The notes under the pieces were generated by a model. It searched no databases. It was not told where the DNA came from and worked only from the letters and a program-made list of their open reading frames with translations. Positions 8,565-16,758 of a stretch of DNA of 64,000 nucleotides are shown here, in pieces; the stretch's first letter is position 1; every line of letters begins with the position of its first letter. The position numbers and the translations under genes are program-made. Where the stretch lies: contig CAMTXU010000003.1 in assembly GCA_947085815.1 (NCBI GenBank), positions 62,001 to 126,000 of the forward strand, given 5' to 3'. This stretch comes from Fen-1258 sp947085815 (GTDB taxonomy: Bacteria > Bacteroidota > Ignavibacteria > Ignavibacteriales > Melioribacteraceae).

Positions 8565-9680
8565 ATGAATGATCTATGGGATTCTATATTTGAACAAAAA
8601 AAAGTAAAAAATATCTTATCCAGAATGATAGAAGAAAGGCGTGTTCCACACGCCTTTCTTTTTTCTGGACCCGAAGGAGTAGGAAAATTTTTTACCGCTC
8701 TTCAATTTGCTAAATTGATTAATAATTTGTCGGATGCAAATAACACATCTTTTACGAACAATAAAATTGCTTCTCTGCAAGAGCCCTACATCAAACTCGT
8801 TCTCCCTCTACCGCGCGGGAAAGGGGAGTCAGCAGACGATTCAGCTACCGAAAAACTCTCACAGGATATCATAGACGCGATCACGGACGAAATCCGTAAT
8901 AAAATTATTAACCCTTATTATAAGATTTCTCTAAAAAATGCTAACACAATTAAAATTAATAGTATTAGAGAAATCCGCAAGTTTATAACTACTACCACAG
9001 ATTATATTAATTATCGGATTATTCTGATTCTAGATGCCCATTTGATGAACGAAACCGCCCAGAATGCTATCCTTAAAAGTCTTGAGGAACCTCCTGAAGG
9101 GATTATTTTTATTTTTCTTACTTCAGATATAGAGAGATTGCTGCCTACCATACAATCGAGGTGTTGGCAAATAAACTTTGAACCACTTTCGGTACACTCT
9201 GTCTCAGAAATATTGATAAAACATTTCTCTGTGGAGAAAGAATTAGCAAAAAAGGTTGCGGTATTATCCGAAGGGTCTCCACTTGTTGGGATGGAATTAA
9301 TTAATAATCAATTCGAAATCATTTTAGAAAAAACCATTTCTGTACTTCGTTATTCCTTAGCAAAAAAGTATCACTCTGCTTATAAAGTATTAGCAGATTT
9401 TATCAATAATAGCAATAATCAATCGATTGCAACGCTTTCGCGAATGATAAAAACTTGGTTGAATGATGTGCTGAAAAATCGACACTCGATGTTCGATTAC
9501 TATTTTGTTGATTACATTGAAACATTCTCTAAATTTAATTCAAAGTTTTACGGAGCCGATATAAACCGTATTTTTTACTCTTTAGATAATTTAGAAAAAT
9601 TACAAATTAAAAATGCAAACTTGAATGTAGTCAATCTGAATCTTATATTTGAAATAGCGGCTCTTTCAATAAGGAAATAA
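8565..9680 (+). CDS. holB: DNA polymerase III delta' subunit (clamp loader)
   Basis: Clamp-loader subunit of the AAA+ family, 371 residues. The N-terminus has HAFLFSGPEGVGK at residues 29-41. The P-loop Lys41 is present, but the Ser/Thr that should follow is Phe42, so ATP binding is probably lost, in keeping with the non-ATPase role of delta'. The SRC motif that acts in trans on the neighbouring gamma/tau ATPase is intact (TIQSRCWQ). The zinc-binding Cys cluster of E. coli delta' is not evident. The region between P-loop and SRC (LNETAQNAILKSLEEPP-type helix) is well conserved. It ends 3 bp before the PSP1 gene, matching the holB-yaaT pair of Bacillus. Confidence 0.9.
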   Translation: MNDLWDSIFEQKKVKNILSRMIEERRVPHAFLFSGPEGVGKFFTALQFAKLINNLSDANNTSFTNNKIASLQEPYIKLVLPLPRGKGESADDSATEKLSQDIIDAITDEIRNKIINPYYKISLKNANTIKINSIREIRKFITTTTDYINYRIILILDAHLMNETAQNAILKSLEEPPEGIIFIFLTSDIERLLPTIQSRCWQINFEPLSVHSVSEILIKHFSVEKELAKKVAVLSEGSPLVGMELINNQFEIILEKTISVLRYSLAKKYHSAYKVLADFINNSNNQSIATLSRMIKTWLNDVLKNRHSMFDYYFVDYIETFSKFNSKFYGADINRIFYSLDNLEKLQIKNANLNVVNLNLIFEIAALSIRK

Positions 9681-9683
9681 ACT

Positions 9684-10529
9684 TTGTACCATATAAATTT
9701 CTCCTCGTTTAGTGGTAAGCAGCAAGATAGTGAGGTCGATCCCATAAGAGAAAAAAACGGCCACAATAATCTTTTTGAATCGTTCATAGTTCGAAATATT
9801 CAAGATATAAGATATAATGTTAGCGGCTGTTTTCTGTGTTCTACTTGTTTACCTCAAATTACACCGATTGACAAGCGGAAAATTGTAGAGATCGAATGTA
9901 ACGGCTTACTTAATTGCAATTTTTGCCAAATTCAAGAGGAATCAGAAATTGAATTATTTCCTGGTGATTTCATTATTGTCCAAATGAATGATTCATTTGA
10001 GGTCGCGCAAGTAAAATTAGTTGGTGAGATCGTTAGATTAAAAAGGCAATCATATAATCTTTGGGGAGAGATTTTACCATTTGTAATTAGAAAAGCAAAT
10101 ACAGAAGATTTGGAATGCTTAAAAAAGAATTTTAACGATGAAGAAAAAGCTATAAAAATTTTTAGAACTGCGAGTTGTAAATTTAACTTAAATATGAAAT
10201 TGGTAAGTATTCACTATCAGTTCGATAGGAAGAAATTATTCTTTTTTTATACTTCCGAGAATAGGGTTGACTTTCGGGAATTGGCTAAAGAACTTGCATC
10301 AGAGTTTAAAACGCGTATTGAACTTCGTCAGATTGGAGTTCGGGATGAAGCTAAGAAAGTGGGTGGGGTTGGAACATGTGGTCGTGAATTCTGTTGTATC
10401 TCTTTTCTTCCCGGATTTAGAAGAATAACCACACAATTAGCCAATGAGCAGAATCTACTTTCGAGTATGGGTAAACTTAGTGGACCCTGTGGAAAATTGA
10501 AATGTTGTTTATCTTTTGAAATAGATTAG
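9684..10529 (+). CDS. PSP1-domain protein, YaaT/RicT family
   Basis: A 281-residue member of the PSP1 C-terminal family; the Bacillus homologue YaaT (RicT) is a subunit of the Fe-S Ric complex affecting RNA processing. The family core FRELAKELASEFKTRIELRQ is almost identical to what I recall of YaaT, followed by GVRDEAK and the Cys clusters CGREFCC and CGKLKCC that are candidate Fe-S ligands. There is also an N-terminal Cys group (Cys49, 52, 55, 72, 78, 81) that I do not recall in YaaT, and the protein ends soon after the last CC. The start is TTG at 9684, 3 bp after holB; no in-frame ATG is near. Cytosolic. Its role outside Firmicutes is unclear. Confidence 0.85.
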   Translation: MYHINFSSFSGKQQDSEVDPIREKNGHNNLFESFIVRNIQDIRYNVSGCFLCSTCLPQITPIDKRKIVEIECNGLLNCNFCQIQEESEIELFPGDFIIVQMNDSFEVAQVKLVGEIVRLKRQSYNLWGEILPFVIRKANTEDLECLKKNFNDEEKAIKIFRTASCKFNLNMKLVSIHYQFDRKKLFFFYTSENRVDFRELAKELASEFKTRIELRQIGVRDEAKKVGGVGTCGREFCCISFLPGFRRITTQLANEQNLLSSMGKLSGPCGKLKCCLSFEID

Positions 10530-10593
10530 AAATATCATTTTAAGCCTTTTGAGGGAGCAATAATAATATAAACTATATACATTGAGGTCTTAA

Positions 10594-11445
10594 ATGGCAA
10601 TAAAGAATATAGCGGTAATCGGAGCAGGAACAATGGGTAGTGGAATTGCCCATGTCTTTGCATTAAAGCAGTATAAAGTCTCTTTGGTTGACACAAATCA
10701 AAACTCACTAGACCAGGGAAAAAAAACAATTAACACTAATCTTGATAGACAAGTTAAAAAAGGCATTATTACAGCAGAGCAAAAAGAGATTGCTTTAGCA
10801 AATATTGTTACTTATGACACTGTCGAATCTTTGGAAAATAATATTGATTTAGTTATCGAAGCTATAATTGAAAACAAAGCTGCTAAATTATCCCTTTATA
10901 ATCAATTAAATAAAATTGTTAATGAAAATTGTATATTTGCCTCTAATACTTCGTCAATCTCGATTACGGAATTAGCTGCACAATCGAGAGCCGATAGATT
11001 CATTGGTATGCATTTCATGAATCCAGTTCCTGTTATGCAGCTTATTGAGATTATTCGTGGCTATGCAACAAGTGATTCCACTTATCAAGTCATAAAGGCG
11101 TTAGCACTTGATTTGGATAGGACACCAGTTGAAGTTTTTGATTACCCAGGATTTATAGCCAATAGAATTTTAATGCCCATGATTAATGAAGCTATTTTTG
11201 CTTTGTACGAAGGCGTGGCATCAGCAGAAGACATTGATATTGTAATGAAACTTGGTATGAATCATCCTATGGGCCCTCTAACACTTGCTGATTTTATAGG
11301 ATTGGATGTTTGTCTTGCAATAATGGAAGTCTTATTAGAAGGATTTAATGATTCAAAGTACCGTCCATGTCCATTACTCAAAAAGATGGTAGCAGCAGGA
11401 AAACTAGGCAGAAAGGCAAAAATAGGGTTTTTTAAATACGATTGA
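10594..11445 (+). CDS. 3-hydroxybutyryl-CoA dehydrogenase
   Basis: NAD(P)-dependent oxidoreductase of 283 residues converting 3-hydroxyacyl-CoA (probably C4) to the 3-keto form. The Rossmann motif GAGTMGSGIAHVFA is at the N-terminus. The catalytic-domain signature GMHFMNPVPVMQLIEI supplies the active-site His, and ASNTSSISITELA its Ser/Asn partners. The C-terminal dimerisation domain carries NHPMGPLTLADFIGLD. Length is that of stand-alone Hbd/PaaH and not of FadB fusions. No crotonase or thiolase lies next to it, so butyrate-type metabolism is inferred only. ATG start at 10594. Immediately downstream is a weak AT-rich hairpin and then a region of decayed genes. Confidence 0.92.
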   Translation: MAIKNIAVIGAGTMGSGIAHVFALKQYKVSLVDTNQNSLDQGKKTINTNLDRQVKKGIITAEQKEIALANIVTYDTVESLENNIDLVIEAIIENKAAKLSLYNQLNKIVNENCIFASNTSSISITELAAQSRADRFIGMHFMNPVPVMQLIEIIRGYATSDSTYQVIKALALDLDRTPVEVFDYPGFIANRILMPMINEAIFALYEGVASAEDIDIVMKLGMNHPMGPLTLADFIGLDVCLAIMEVLLEGFNDSKYRPCPLLKKMVAAGKLGRKAKIGFFKYD

Positions 11446-11535
11446 TACACACATAATGTATATTATGTATAGTATTATTCCCGCAAAGTAAATACCTTTT
11501 ATATGTGTCTCACCTTTCTCATTTGGTCTGTCTAA

Positions 11536-11860
11536 TCATTCGATAATAAGTCTACTATCCAGTAAAAATACTGATATTAGACTTGATCCCGCTACATTTC
11601 TTTGCTCATACACAGATACAAGCCTTGCCATGTACCTAAATTTATCCTCCCTATTAAAAATTGTTGAAGACTTTTAATGTGAAATTCTACTGATCAGCAA
11701 TTTCATTTATCTTAAGTGAGACAGATGCATGTTTTATAAAGAGATACGCTATTACTACAGAGAATTACTTTAATTCAGGAAAGCTATTAAGAATCTCTTC
11801 AGTAACGAGACGAAATCCTCAGAGCTTCGGTTGAAGTATAATTTCTTTTTGAATCTTCAT
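11536..11860 (-). pseudogene. yjbQ: yjbQ remnant (UPF0047, secondary thiamine-phosphate synthase family)
   Basis: Decayed gene, found by reading the reverse strand without requiring an open frame. From ATG 11858-11860 the frame gives MKIQKEIILQPKL, then TGA at 11819-11821 where the family has Arg-Gly, then GFRLVTEEIL, a TAA at 11765-11767, and then LFIKHASVSLKINEIADQ, matching the E. coli YjbQ block LLLQHTSASLTLNENCDP. About 40-50 middle residues are missing. A second frame resumes with GRINLGTWQGLYLC (11610-11654), and after a -1 shift comes YEQRNVAGSS to the stop at 11536-11538. Several independent lesions make sequencing error unlikely. Its ATG overlaps the stop of the ogt-like pseudogene (ATGA), so the two once formed an operon. 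Confidence 0.85.
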
Positions 11861-12341
11861 ACCATTCTGTTAAATAAATCCATTTGCTCCCCATTGCCGC
11901 TAAACTTTTGTTCATGGTTTAATAACCATTTTTTCTTCGAGGGATAACCCGCATAGCCGGTTAAACTTCTGTCGGAATCTATGACTCTATGACAAGAAAT
12001 TATAAGGGCACTTTATTTTGTCCGGTCGCTTTCGCCACAGCACGGACTGCTAACGTATGACAATTCCTTGCTAACATGAAATATGATTTTGTCTTTCCAG
12101 TAGGAATCTTTGACAACTCACTCCAAACTTTTTTCTGAAATGATGTTCCTTCAATCTGAAGATTTAGATCGATCACTTTTCGTGTGACTATAAAATATTC
12201 CTTTAGTCGATTTAAACAGGCATCCAAATAAGGATTAGTTGATATAGGGTCATCAACAAAATATATAGATGTGAGCGAGTCGCCCGTCACGATAATTTCT
12301 TTAATTCCGAACGGAGAATTAGAATATGATTTAAACCATAA
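11857..12341 (-). pseudogene. methylated-DNA--protein-cysteine methyltransferase (ogt-like), frameshifted
   Basis: O6-alkylguanine repair protein family. The open part (12000-12290) reads FQKKVWSELSKIPTGKTKSY and AVRAVAKATGQNK, then stops. Moving to the -1 frame at about 12012-12018 (an A-rich run) gives SALIISCHRVIDSDRSLTGY and KKKWLLNHE to a TGA at 11857-11859. This restores the family spacing exactly, including the active-site Cys of (P/S)CHRV. The 5' end is also damaged: homology (FKSYSNSPFG) extends upstream to about 12341, but no start codon is in that frame, and the only ATG (12337-12339) is one base out of phase. Two lesions favour a real pseudogene over one sequencing error, though the main frameshift alone could be an error. 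Confidence 0.85.
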
Positions 12342-12381
12342 TTATTTTTTATTTAGAGTAAAAAATGTAATTGATTTTTTA

Positions 12382-13227
12382 TTACTGTTTTCGGTTAATT
12401 TCAACTTCTACACTGTATTTACCATCATACTTAATTTTTGAATTTGAATAATCATTCATTACAATCTTAATGAAGCGTGGTTTATTGTTAACTTTTTCAA
12501 TTAATGTATTCGATTTATTCTTGTAATCATCATTTTTTTGCCAAGCACTAGTTGTAAATTGCCACTCTTTTCCAAGACAATTTCGTATTTTATCATAAAT
12601 ATTTTTAAAAATTATTTCAGCGTTAGTTATACTATTCTCATTATAGTAAATTGCTTTGTATGATCCGGATTCTTCATCAATATATGCATCGGTTGCCTTG
12701 TTAAGCTTAATTAAGGGTACCTTTGTAATTTCGGAATTATCGAGTAGAAAGAAATATGCAGTAGCATGCGAGAGTATAAAAGCTAATGTTGTACAAAATT
12801 CGGAATCGCTCTCTAAAGATAGTGCATTTGGTATAGCAACGGCAGTTTGTAAAGTGTAACTACCACTTGAATTCTCATCCCCGATCACATAGAGAATGTA
12901 TTTTCCTCCGGAAGTAACGACACATGCAATATTTGCGTAACCTTTATTGTTACGAACACTTTGTTTGTAAATAATTCCTTCAGAATCAACCAAGGCTAAA
13001 CTTGGCTGAAAGTTGTTCGAGTAGGCTATGAAATTGACTGCCTCCCCATCAAATATTTCTATCTCATAACCATCGTAGCGTCCAAAATCCTTTTTGAACT
13101 GGTCTTTTTTAGATAATTCACCTTTTATCTCATTGAAATCAACCTGAAATTTATCTTGTTTTACTTGCGCCTGAATAAATTGCGCAGAGAAAATCAGCAG
13201 TACTATTATGATTTTTAATTCCATCAT
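12382..13227 (-). CDS. secreted protein of unknown function, PPC-like N-terminal domain
   Basis: A 281-residue exported protein that I do not recognise. Residues 1-20 form a signal peptide (KIIIVLLIFSAQFIQAQ, cleavage after AQ). Residues about 25-135 look like a beta-rich PPC-type domain (FDGEAVNFIAYS, GGKYILYVIGDENSSGSYTL). From about 140 comes a second domain of mixed alpha/beta character with SHATAYFFLLDNSE and many Lys/Asn residues. Start at 13227, with a second ATG at 13224 and AGGAG upstream. It stands alone between the pseudogenes and a methyltransferase on the same strand with 180-bp gaps. Most likely periplasmic or outer-membrane associated. Confidence 0.7.
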   Translation of the reverse strand: MMELKIIIVLLIFSAQFIQAQVKQDKFQVDFNEIKGELSKKDQFKKDFGRYDGYEIEIFDGEAVNFIAYSNNFQPSLALVDSEGIIYKQSVRNNKGYANIACVVTSGGKYILYVIGDENSSGSYTLQTAVAIPNALSLESDSEFCTTLAFILSHATAYFFLLDNSEITKVPLIKLNKATDAYIDEESGSYKAIYYNENSITNAEIIFKNIYDKIRNCLGKEWQFTTSAWQKNDDYKNKSNTLIEKVNNKPRFIKIVMNDYSNSKIKYDGKYSVEVEINRKQ

Positions 13228-13406
13228 TCAATCTCCTATTTCTTATTAACTTTCCCTAATGCCGGGACGAAACTTGCAATGCGAATTTCAAAAACAGATG
13301 CAGATTTTCAAGATAGAATAATTCCAATCGATTCTTTAAATCCTATCTAATATTCTTCAGATATTGGGTAAAATGTTCATCACGTTCATCATAATTTTTT
13401 TTTGGC

Positions 13407-14201
13407 CTAACATTTCATTAATGTTTTTTTTTGAAGTAATGCCTCACATCCAAATGAAATATACTCTCTTAATAGAGGAATGTTTGGAAGTTTTATAGTC
13501 GGAAATCCAAACCGTTGAGCATAAATTGGTCTGAATAAATAAAGATCCTTTTTTATTGCAATAAAATTTCTGGAAGAACAGTTCAATTCAAAATTGTTTA
13601 TTGTACACCCCGTACTATAGTGGAGTTTTATCTCATCGATATAATCTGATTTTTCACCAAGTGATCCGGCCATAAATTTTAATAGTTTGGTAGGAAGAAT
13701 ATGCAAATACGGAATTGATTTTAAAAAACTCATTCCAATTTGCTGATGACCGGCAAAAGGCGATCTCTTTGGAGGAAAGCTTATGAACAAATATCCGTTA
13801 TCATTTAAGAGCCTATCTAAATTTTCGAATGCTGTTTTTTTATCTGAGACGTGTTCAATTACCTCGCGCATGATTATCATATCAAATTTTTGATTGATCT
13901 TTTGGGGCAATTCACTATCTGTAATATCCCCAACAAGAATTTTTAGAGAGTGATCCTTTTGTTGAGCGATATTAGCGCGTTCTCTACTCAGTTCTATTCC
14001 AAAAACCTCCATTCCAATCGCCTGGAGCGAATTAAGTAGTCCCCCCTCCGCACAGCCAACTTCAAGAATTTTCTTTTTTTGAAATTCTGGAATATGTTTT
14101 TGAAAGTAAGGAAGGAGATATTCATCCGTATACTGTTTTTGTTCGTAGAAATGTTTCTCTGGCATTATAAATCTTAATAAGTTATACGAAAATTTAATCA
14201 A
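13407..14201 (-). CDS. class I SAM-dependent methyltransferase
   Basis: A 264-residue methyltransferase with motif I KILEVGCAEGGLL, acidic loop VFGIELSRE, motif II region MIIMREVIEHV, and the helix DRLLNDNGYLFISFP, as in Methyltransf_11/23 proteins of cell-surface or polyketide pathways. The Cys-containing tail (FELNCSSRNF, FGCEALLQKK) has no recognised domain. There is an in-frame Met at residue 12 (MPEKHFYEQ) that could be the true start. Neighbours give no substrate hint: an unknown secreted protein lies downstream and smpB is divergent upstream. The substrate is unknown. Confidence 0.85.
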   Translation of the reverse strand: MIKFSYNLLRFIMPEKHFYEQKQYTDEYLLPYFQKHIPEFQKKKILEVGCAEGGLLNSLQAIGMEVFGIELSRERANIAQQKDHSLKILVGDITDSELPQKINQKFDMIIMREVIEHVSDKKTAFENLDRLLNDNGYLFISFPPKRSPFAGHQQIGMSFLKSIPYLHILPTKLLKFMAGSLGEKSDYIDEIKLHYSTGCTINNFELNCSSRNFIAIKKDLYLFRPIYAQRFGFPTIKLPNIPLLREYISFGCEALLQKKTLMKC

Positions 14202-14270
14202 ACTTTTCCTTCAAGCCAAAAATGCTGATAAATAGGCATGCAAACTATTTTTCTTAAAAGATATAATCTC

Positions 14271-14301
14271 TTGCAATTAAGTCGCAATAAAAATAAATTT
14301 T
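14271..14301 (+). promoter_or_regulatory. promoter upstream of smpB
   Basis: TTG at 14271-14273, 20 bases, then TAAATTTT (14294-14301), one base short of TAnnTTTG. The start point would be near 14308, giving a leader of about 30 bases to the TTG start of smpB. It is in the gap between divergent genes. Confidence 0.45.
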
Positions 14302-14337
14302 GCCATCAATTTTTTAAAAGAATGGATTTTCTTAAAA

Positions 14338-14793
14338 TTGGCTGAGAGTTCGACCGAAAAAAACATAACTGTGAATCGGAAAGCCACTCACGAGTATTTC
14401 ATCTTACAGACTTACGAAGCGGGAATTGTATTAGTTGGTTCTGAGGTGAAAGCGCTCCGGCAAAACAAAGCTAACTTAGTAGATTCTTTCGCAATGTTGA
14501 TCGAAGGTGAAGTTTGGTTAGTTAATGCCAATATCTCGGTTTACGACCAGGCGAGTATCAATAACCATGATCCTGTAAGAAAAAGAAAATTACTCTTTAA
14601 TAAGAGTGAGATTAGAAAATTAAAAAAAGCAGTTCTGGAAAAGGGTAATACTCTGATTCCATTGAGGATCTATTTTAAGGATGGGCTTGCTAAAGTAGAG
14701 ATAGCCGTAGCAACCGGTAAAAAGCAACATGATAAGCGCGAGGCTATTGCTAAACGAGATTTAAGTAGAGATTTACTGCGTAAATTTAAGTAG
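14338..14793 (+). CDS. smpB: SsrA-binding protein SmpB
   Basis: tmRNA-binding partner in trans-translation, 151 residues. The OB-fold core is typical: NRKATHEYFI, YEAGIVLVGSEVKALRQNKA and the RKRKLLFNKSEI basic loop. The disordered Lys/Arg tail that enters the decoding site reads KKQHDKREAIAKRD to the end. The start is TTG at 14338; the nearby ATG at 14321 is out of frame and stops quickly. No clear Shine-Dalgarno. It ends 17 bp before the tyrS start. The tmRNA gene itself is not in the window. Confidence 0.96.
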   Translation: MAESSTEKNITVNRKATHEYFILQTYEAGIVLVGSEVKALRQNKANLVDSFAMLIEGEVWLVNANISVYDQASINNHDPVRKRKLLFNKSEIRKLKKAVLEKGNTLIPLRIYFKDGLAKVEIAVATGKKQHDKREAIAKRDLSRDLLRKFK

Positions 14794-14800
14794 TTTTATT

Positions 14801-14804
14801 GGAG
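14801..14804 (+). promoter_or_regulatory. ribosome binding site that fixes the tyrS start
   Basis: GGAG ending 6 bases before the TTG at 14811. The alternative TTG at 14799 overlaps this site and so cannot be the start it serves. Confidence 0.55.
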
Positions 14805-14810
14805 AAAATA

Positions 14811-16040
14811 TTGAATAAAAAAACATTTCCCCCTTTGAATGAACAGTTGGATCTGATAAGAAGGGGCACCTCCGAAATTATTCCTGAAGAAGAGTTAGTT
14901 CAAAAAATTGAAAAATCAATAAAAGAAAGTAAACCTCTTAACATAAAACTTGGGTGTGATCCCACACGCCCAGACTTACATCTCGGTCATTCTGTAGTCT
15001 TAAGAAAATTAGCGCAATTTCAGGAGCTAGGACATCAAGCAATATTGATTATTGGTGATTTTACAGGGATGATTGGTGATCCTTCCGGTCGGAATAGTTC
15101 CCGTCCCCCGCTCTCTTTTGAAGAAGCCCGAGAAAACGGAAAATCATATTTCGAACAGGCATCAAAAATATTGGATAGAGATAAGACTAAAATCGTACAT
15201 AATTCTGAATGGTTAGGCAAAATGACTTTCGAGGATGTTATTAAATTATCATCTAAATACACTATTGCTCGTATGCTTGAAAGAGATGATTTCACAAAAC
15301 GGTTTAAGAATGGAATTCCGATAAGTATGCATGAGGTTCTTTACCCTCTTGCGCAGGCAATGGACTCTGTGGCAATTCAAAGTGATGTTGAACTTGGAGG
15401 TACAGATCAAAAATTTAATCTCTTAGTTGGGCGTGACATTCAACGTGAATTTGGTATGCTTCCTCAAGTAATTCTTACTATGCCTCTTTTGGTTGGAACA
15501 GATGGTAGTGAAAAAATGAGTAAATCACTGGATAATTATATTGGGATCAGTGAAACAGCCAAAGAAATTTACGGTAAGACGCTTTCAATTCCTGATGATC
15601 TCATATATTTATATTATGTTTTAGCAACCGATGCATCAAACAAAGAACTTAACTTAATTCAAAAAAATCTTACAAATAAAGAGATTAACCCTAGAGATAT
15701 AAAAAGATCTTTAGCTAAAAAATTAGTGGAGATGTATCATTCAACTGAAGCAGCCATAGAAGCAGAAATCGAATTTGACAATATTTTTATTAAAAAGGGT
15801 ATACCGGATGATATTGAAGAGTTTAGCTTTGACGGGTCACTCAAAGAATTAGATATAATAGATTTAATAGTCTCGGTAGGCTTTGCTCCCTCAAAGGGGG
15901 AAGCCAGAAGATTGGTGGCACAAGGAGGTGTAACACTTGATGGAGAGAAAATTGCCGATATCAAAGAAGTGATCAAACTCGATCGCACAAAAATATTAAA
16001 AGTTGGTAAAAGAAAATTTATTAAATTGATTTGTAATTAG
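14811..16040 (+). CDS. tyrS: tyrosyl-tRNA synthetase
   Basis: Class I aminoacyl-tRNA synthetase for Tyr, 409 residues from the TTG at 14811. HIGH-type motif HLGH in PDLHLGHSVVLRKL, KMSKS motif in SEKMSKSLDN, and ELGGTDQKFN for tyrosine recognition are all intact. A C-terminal S4 RNA-binding domain (SKGEARRLVAQGGVTLDG) completes it. The KMSKS form and HLGH spacing put it in the TyrZ-like subgroup and not the E. coli TyrS one. It follows smpB by 17 bp and precedes the arginine decarboxylase by 15 bp. I see no T-box or other leader regulation. Confidence 0.96.
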   Translation: MNKKTFPPLNEQLDLIRRGTSEIIPEEELVQKIEKSIKESKPLNIKLGCDPTRPDLHLGHSVVLRKLAQFQELGHQAILIIGDFTGMIGDPSGRNSSRPPLSFEEARENGKSYFEQASKILDRDKTKIVHNSEWLGKMTFEDVIKLSSKYTIARMLERDDFTKRFKNGIPISMHEVLYPLAQAMDSVAIQSDVELGGTDQKFNLLVGRDIQREFGMLPQVILTMPLLVGTDGSEKMSKSLDNYIGISETAKEIYGKTLSIPDDLIYLYYVLATDASNKELNLIQKNLTNKEINPRDIKRSLAKKLVEMYHSTEAAIEAEIEFDNIFIKKGIPDDIEEFSFDGSLKELDIIDLIVSVGFAPSKGEARRLVAQGGVTLDGEKIADIKEVIKLDRTKILKVGKRKFIKLICN

Positions 16041-16041
16041 A

Positions 16042-16047
16042 AGGAGG
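16042..16047 (+). promoter_or_regulatory. strong ribosome binding site for a TTG start
   Basis: AGGAGG within AAGGAGGT, 8 bases before the TTG at 16056; close to perfect anti-Shine-Dalgarno pairing. Confidence 0.65.
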
Positions 16048-16055
16048 TAACCATA

Positions 16056-16601
16056 TTGTACGTTCCAACAAAAATCTTTTTCACCAAAGGTGTGGGTCGG
16101 CATAAAGAGTATTTGGCATCGTTCGAATTAGCTCTTCGAGGTGCCGGAATTGAAATTTGCAATCTTGTTTCTGTCAGCAGTATTTATCCGGTTGGCTGTA
16201 AAAGATTAAGCAAAGAACAGGGTTTAAAGCTCTTGAAACCCGGATTAATAACACATTGCGTGATGGCACGTAATTCTACAAACGAACCGAACCGACTTAT
16301 TGCTTCTTCAATCGGTGTAGCTATACCAGCAGACAAACACATGTATGGATATCTCTCAGAACATCATCCCTATGGTGAAACAGAAAGAGTTGCTGGGGAA
16401 TATGCAGAAGATCTTGCAGCTACAATGCTAGCTACAACGTTAGGTGTCGATTTTGATCCTGAAAAAGCATGGAATGAACGTGAACAGTCTTATAAAATGT
16501 CCGGAAAAATTGTTAATTCTTTCAATATTACTCAGTCAGCTCAAGGTGATAAAAAAGGTTTGTGGACAACTGTAATTTCCGTAGGAATTCTATTGCCATA
16601 G
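16056..16601 (+). CDS. pdaD: pyruvoyl-dependent arginine decarboxylase
   Basis: Decarboxylates arginine to agmatine for polyamine synthesis; 181 residues. The proenzyme self-cleaves between two serines to form a pyruvoyl group, and the site is visible as LVSVSSIYPVGCKR. The family core FTKGVGRHKEYLASFELALR is at the N-terminus, and the segment EHHPYGETERVAGEYAEDLAATML supplies the active-site Glu region. The start is TTG at 16056 behind a strong Shine-Dalgarno. No agmatinase or speE is in the window. This enzyme type is common in archaea and patchy in bacteria, including Chlorobi and Bacteroidota. Confidence 0.94.
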   Translation: MYVPTKIFFTKGVGRHKEYLASFELALRGAGIEICNLVSVSSIYPVGCKRLSKEQGLKLLKPGLITHCVMARNSTNEPNRLIASSIGVAIPADKHMYGYLSEHHPYGETERVAGEYAEDLAATMLATTLGVDFDPEKAWNEREQSYKMSGKIVNSFNITQSAQGDKKGLWTTVISVGILLP

Positions 16602-16651
16602 TTATCATACTATAGCATAATTGAGGGATATTCCTTTCAAAATTTGGTTAA

Positions 16652-16676
16652 AAGCGGTGTTAGAATTGCACCGCTT
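16652..16676. terminator. hairpin between convergent genes, possible bidirectional terminator
   Basis: Perfect 8-bp stem AAGCGGTG / CACCGCTT with a 9-base loop. It lies between the ends of the decarboxylase (+) and the symporter (-). There is no good T-run on either side, so termination is only likely by position. Confidence 0.4.
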
Positions 16677-16758
16677 CTGATTTGCATGTGAGGATTTAGT
16701 AAAACCCAACTTTTTACTTTTTAGCAAAAAGCCATTCTGTTTTGATAGTCGCAATTTA

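Noticed and set aside
11452..11472. Terminator after hydroxybutyryl-CoA dehydrogenase
   Set aside because: ACATAAT/ATTATGT forms only a weak 7-bp AT-rich hairpin without a T-run; not reported as a feature.
13228..13406. Gene or RNA in the 179-bp gap before the methyltransferase gene
   Set aside because: No frame, hairpin or conserved motif found on either strand.
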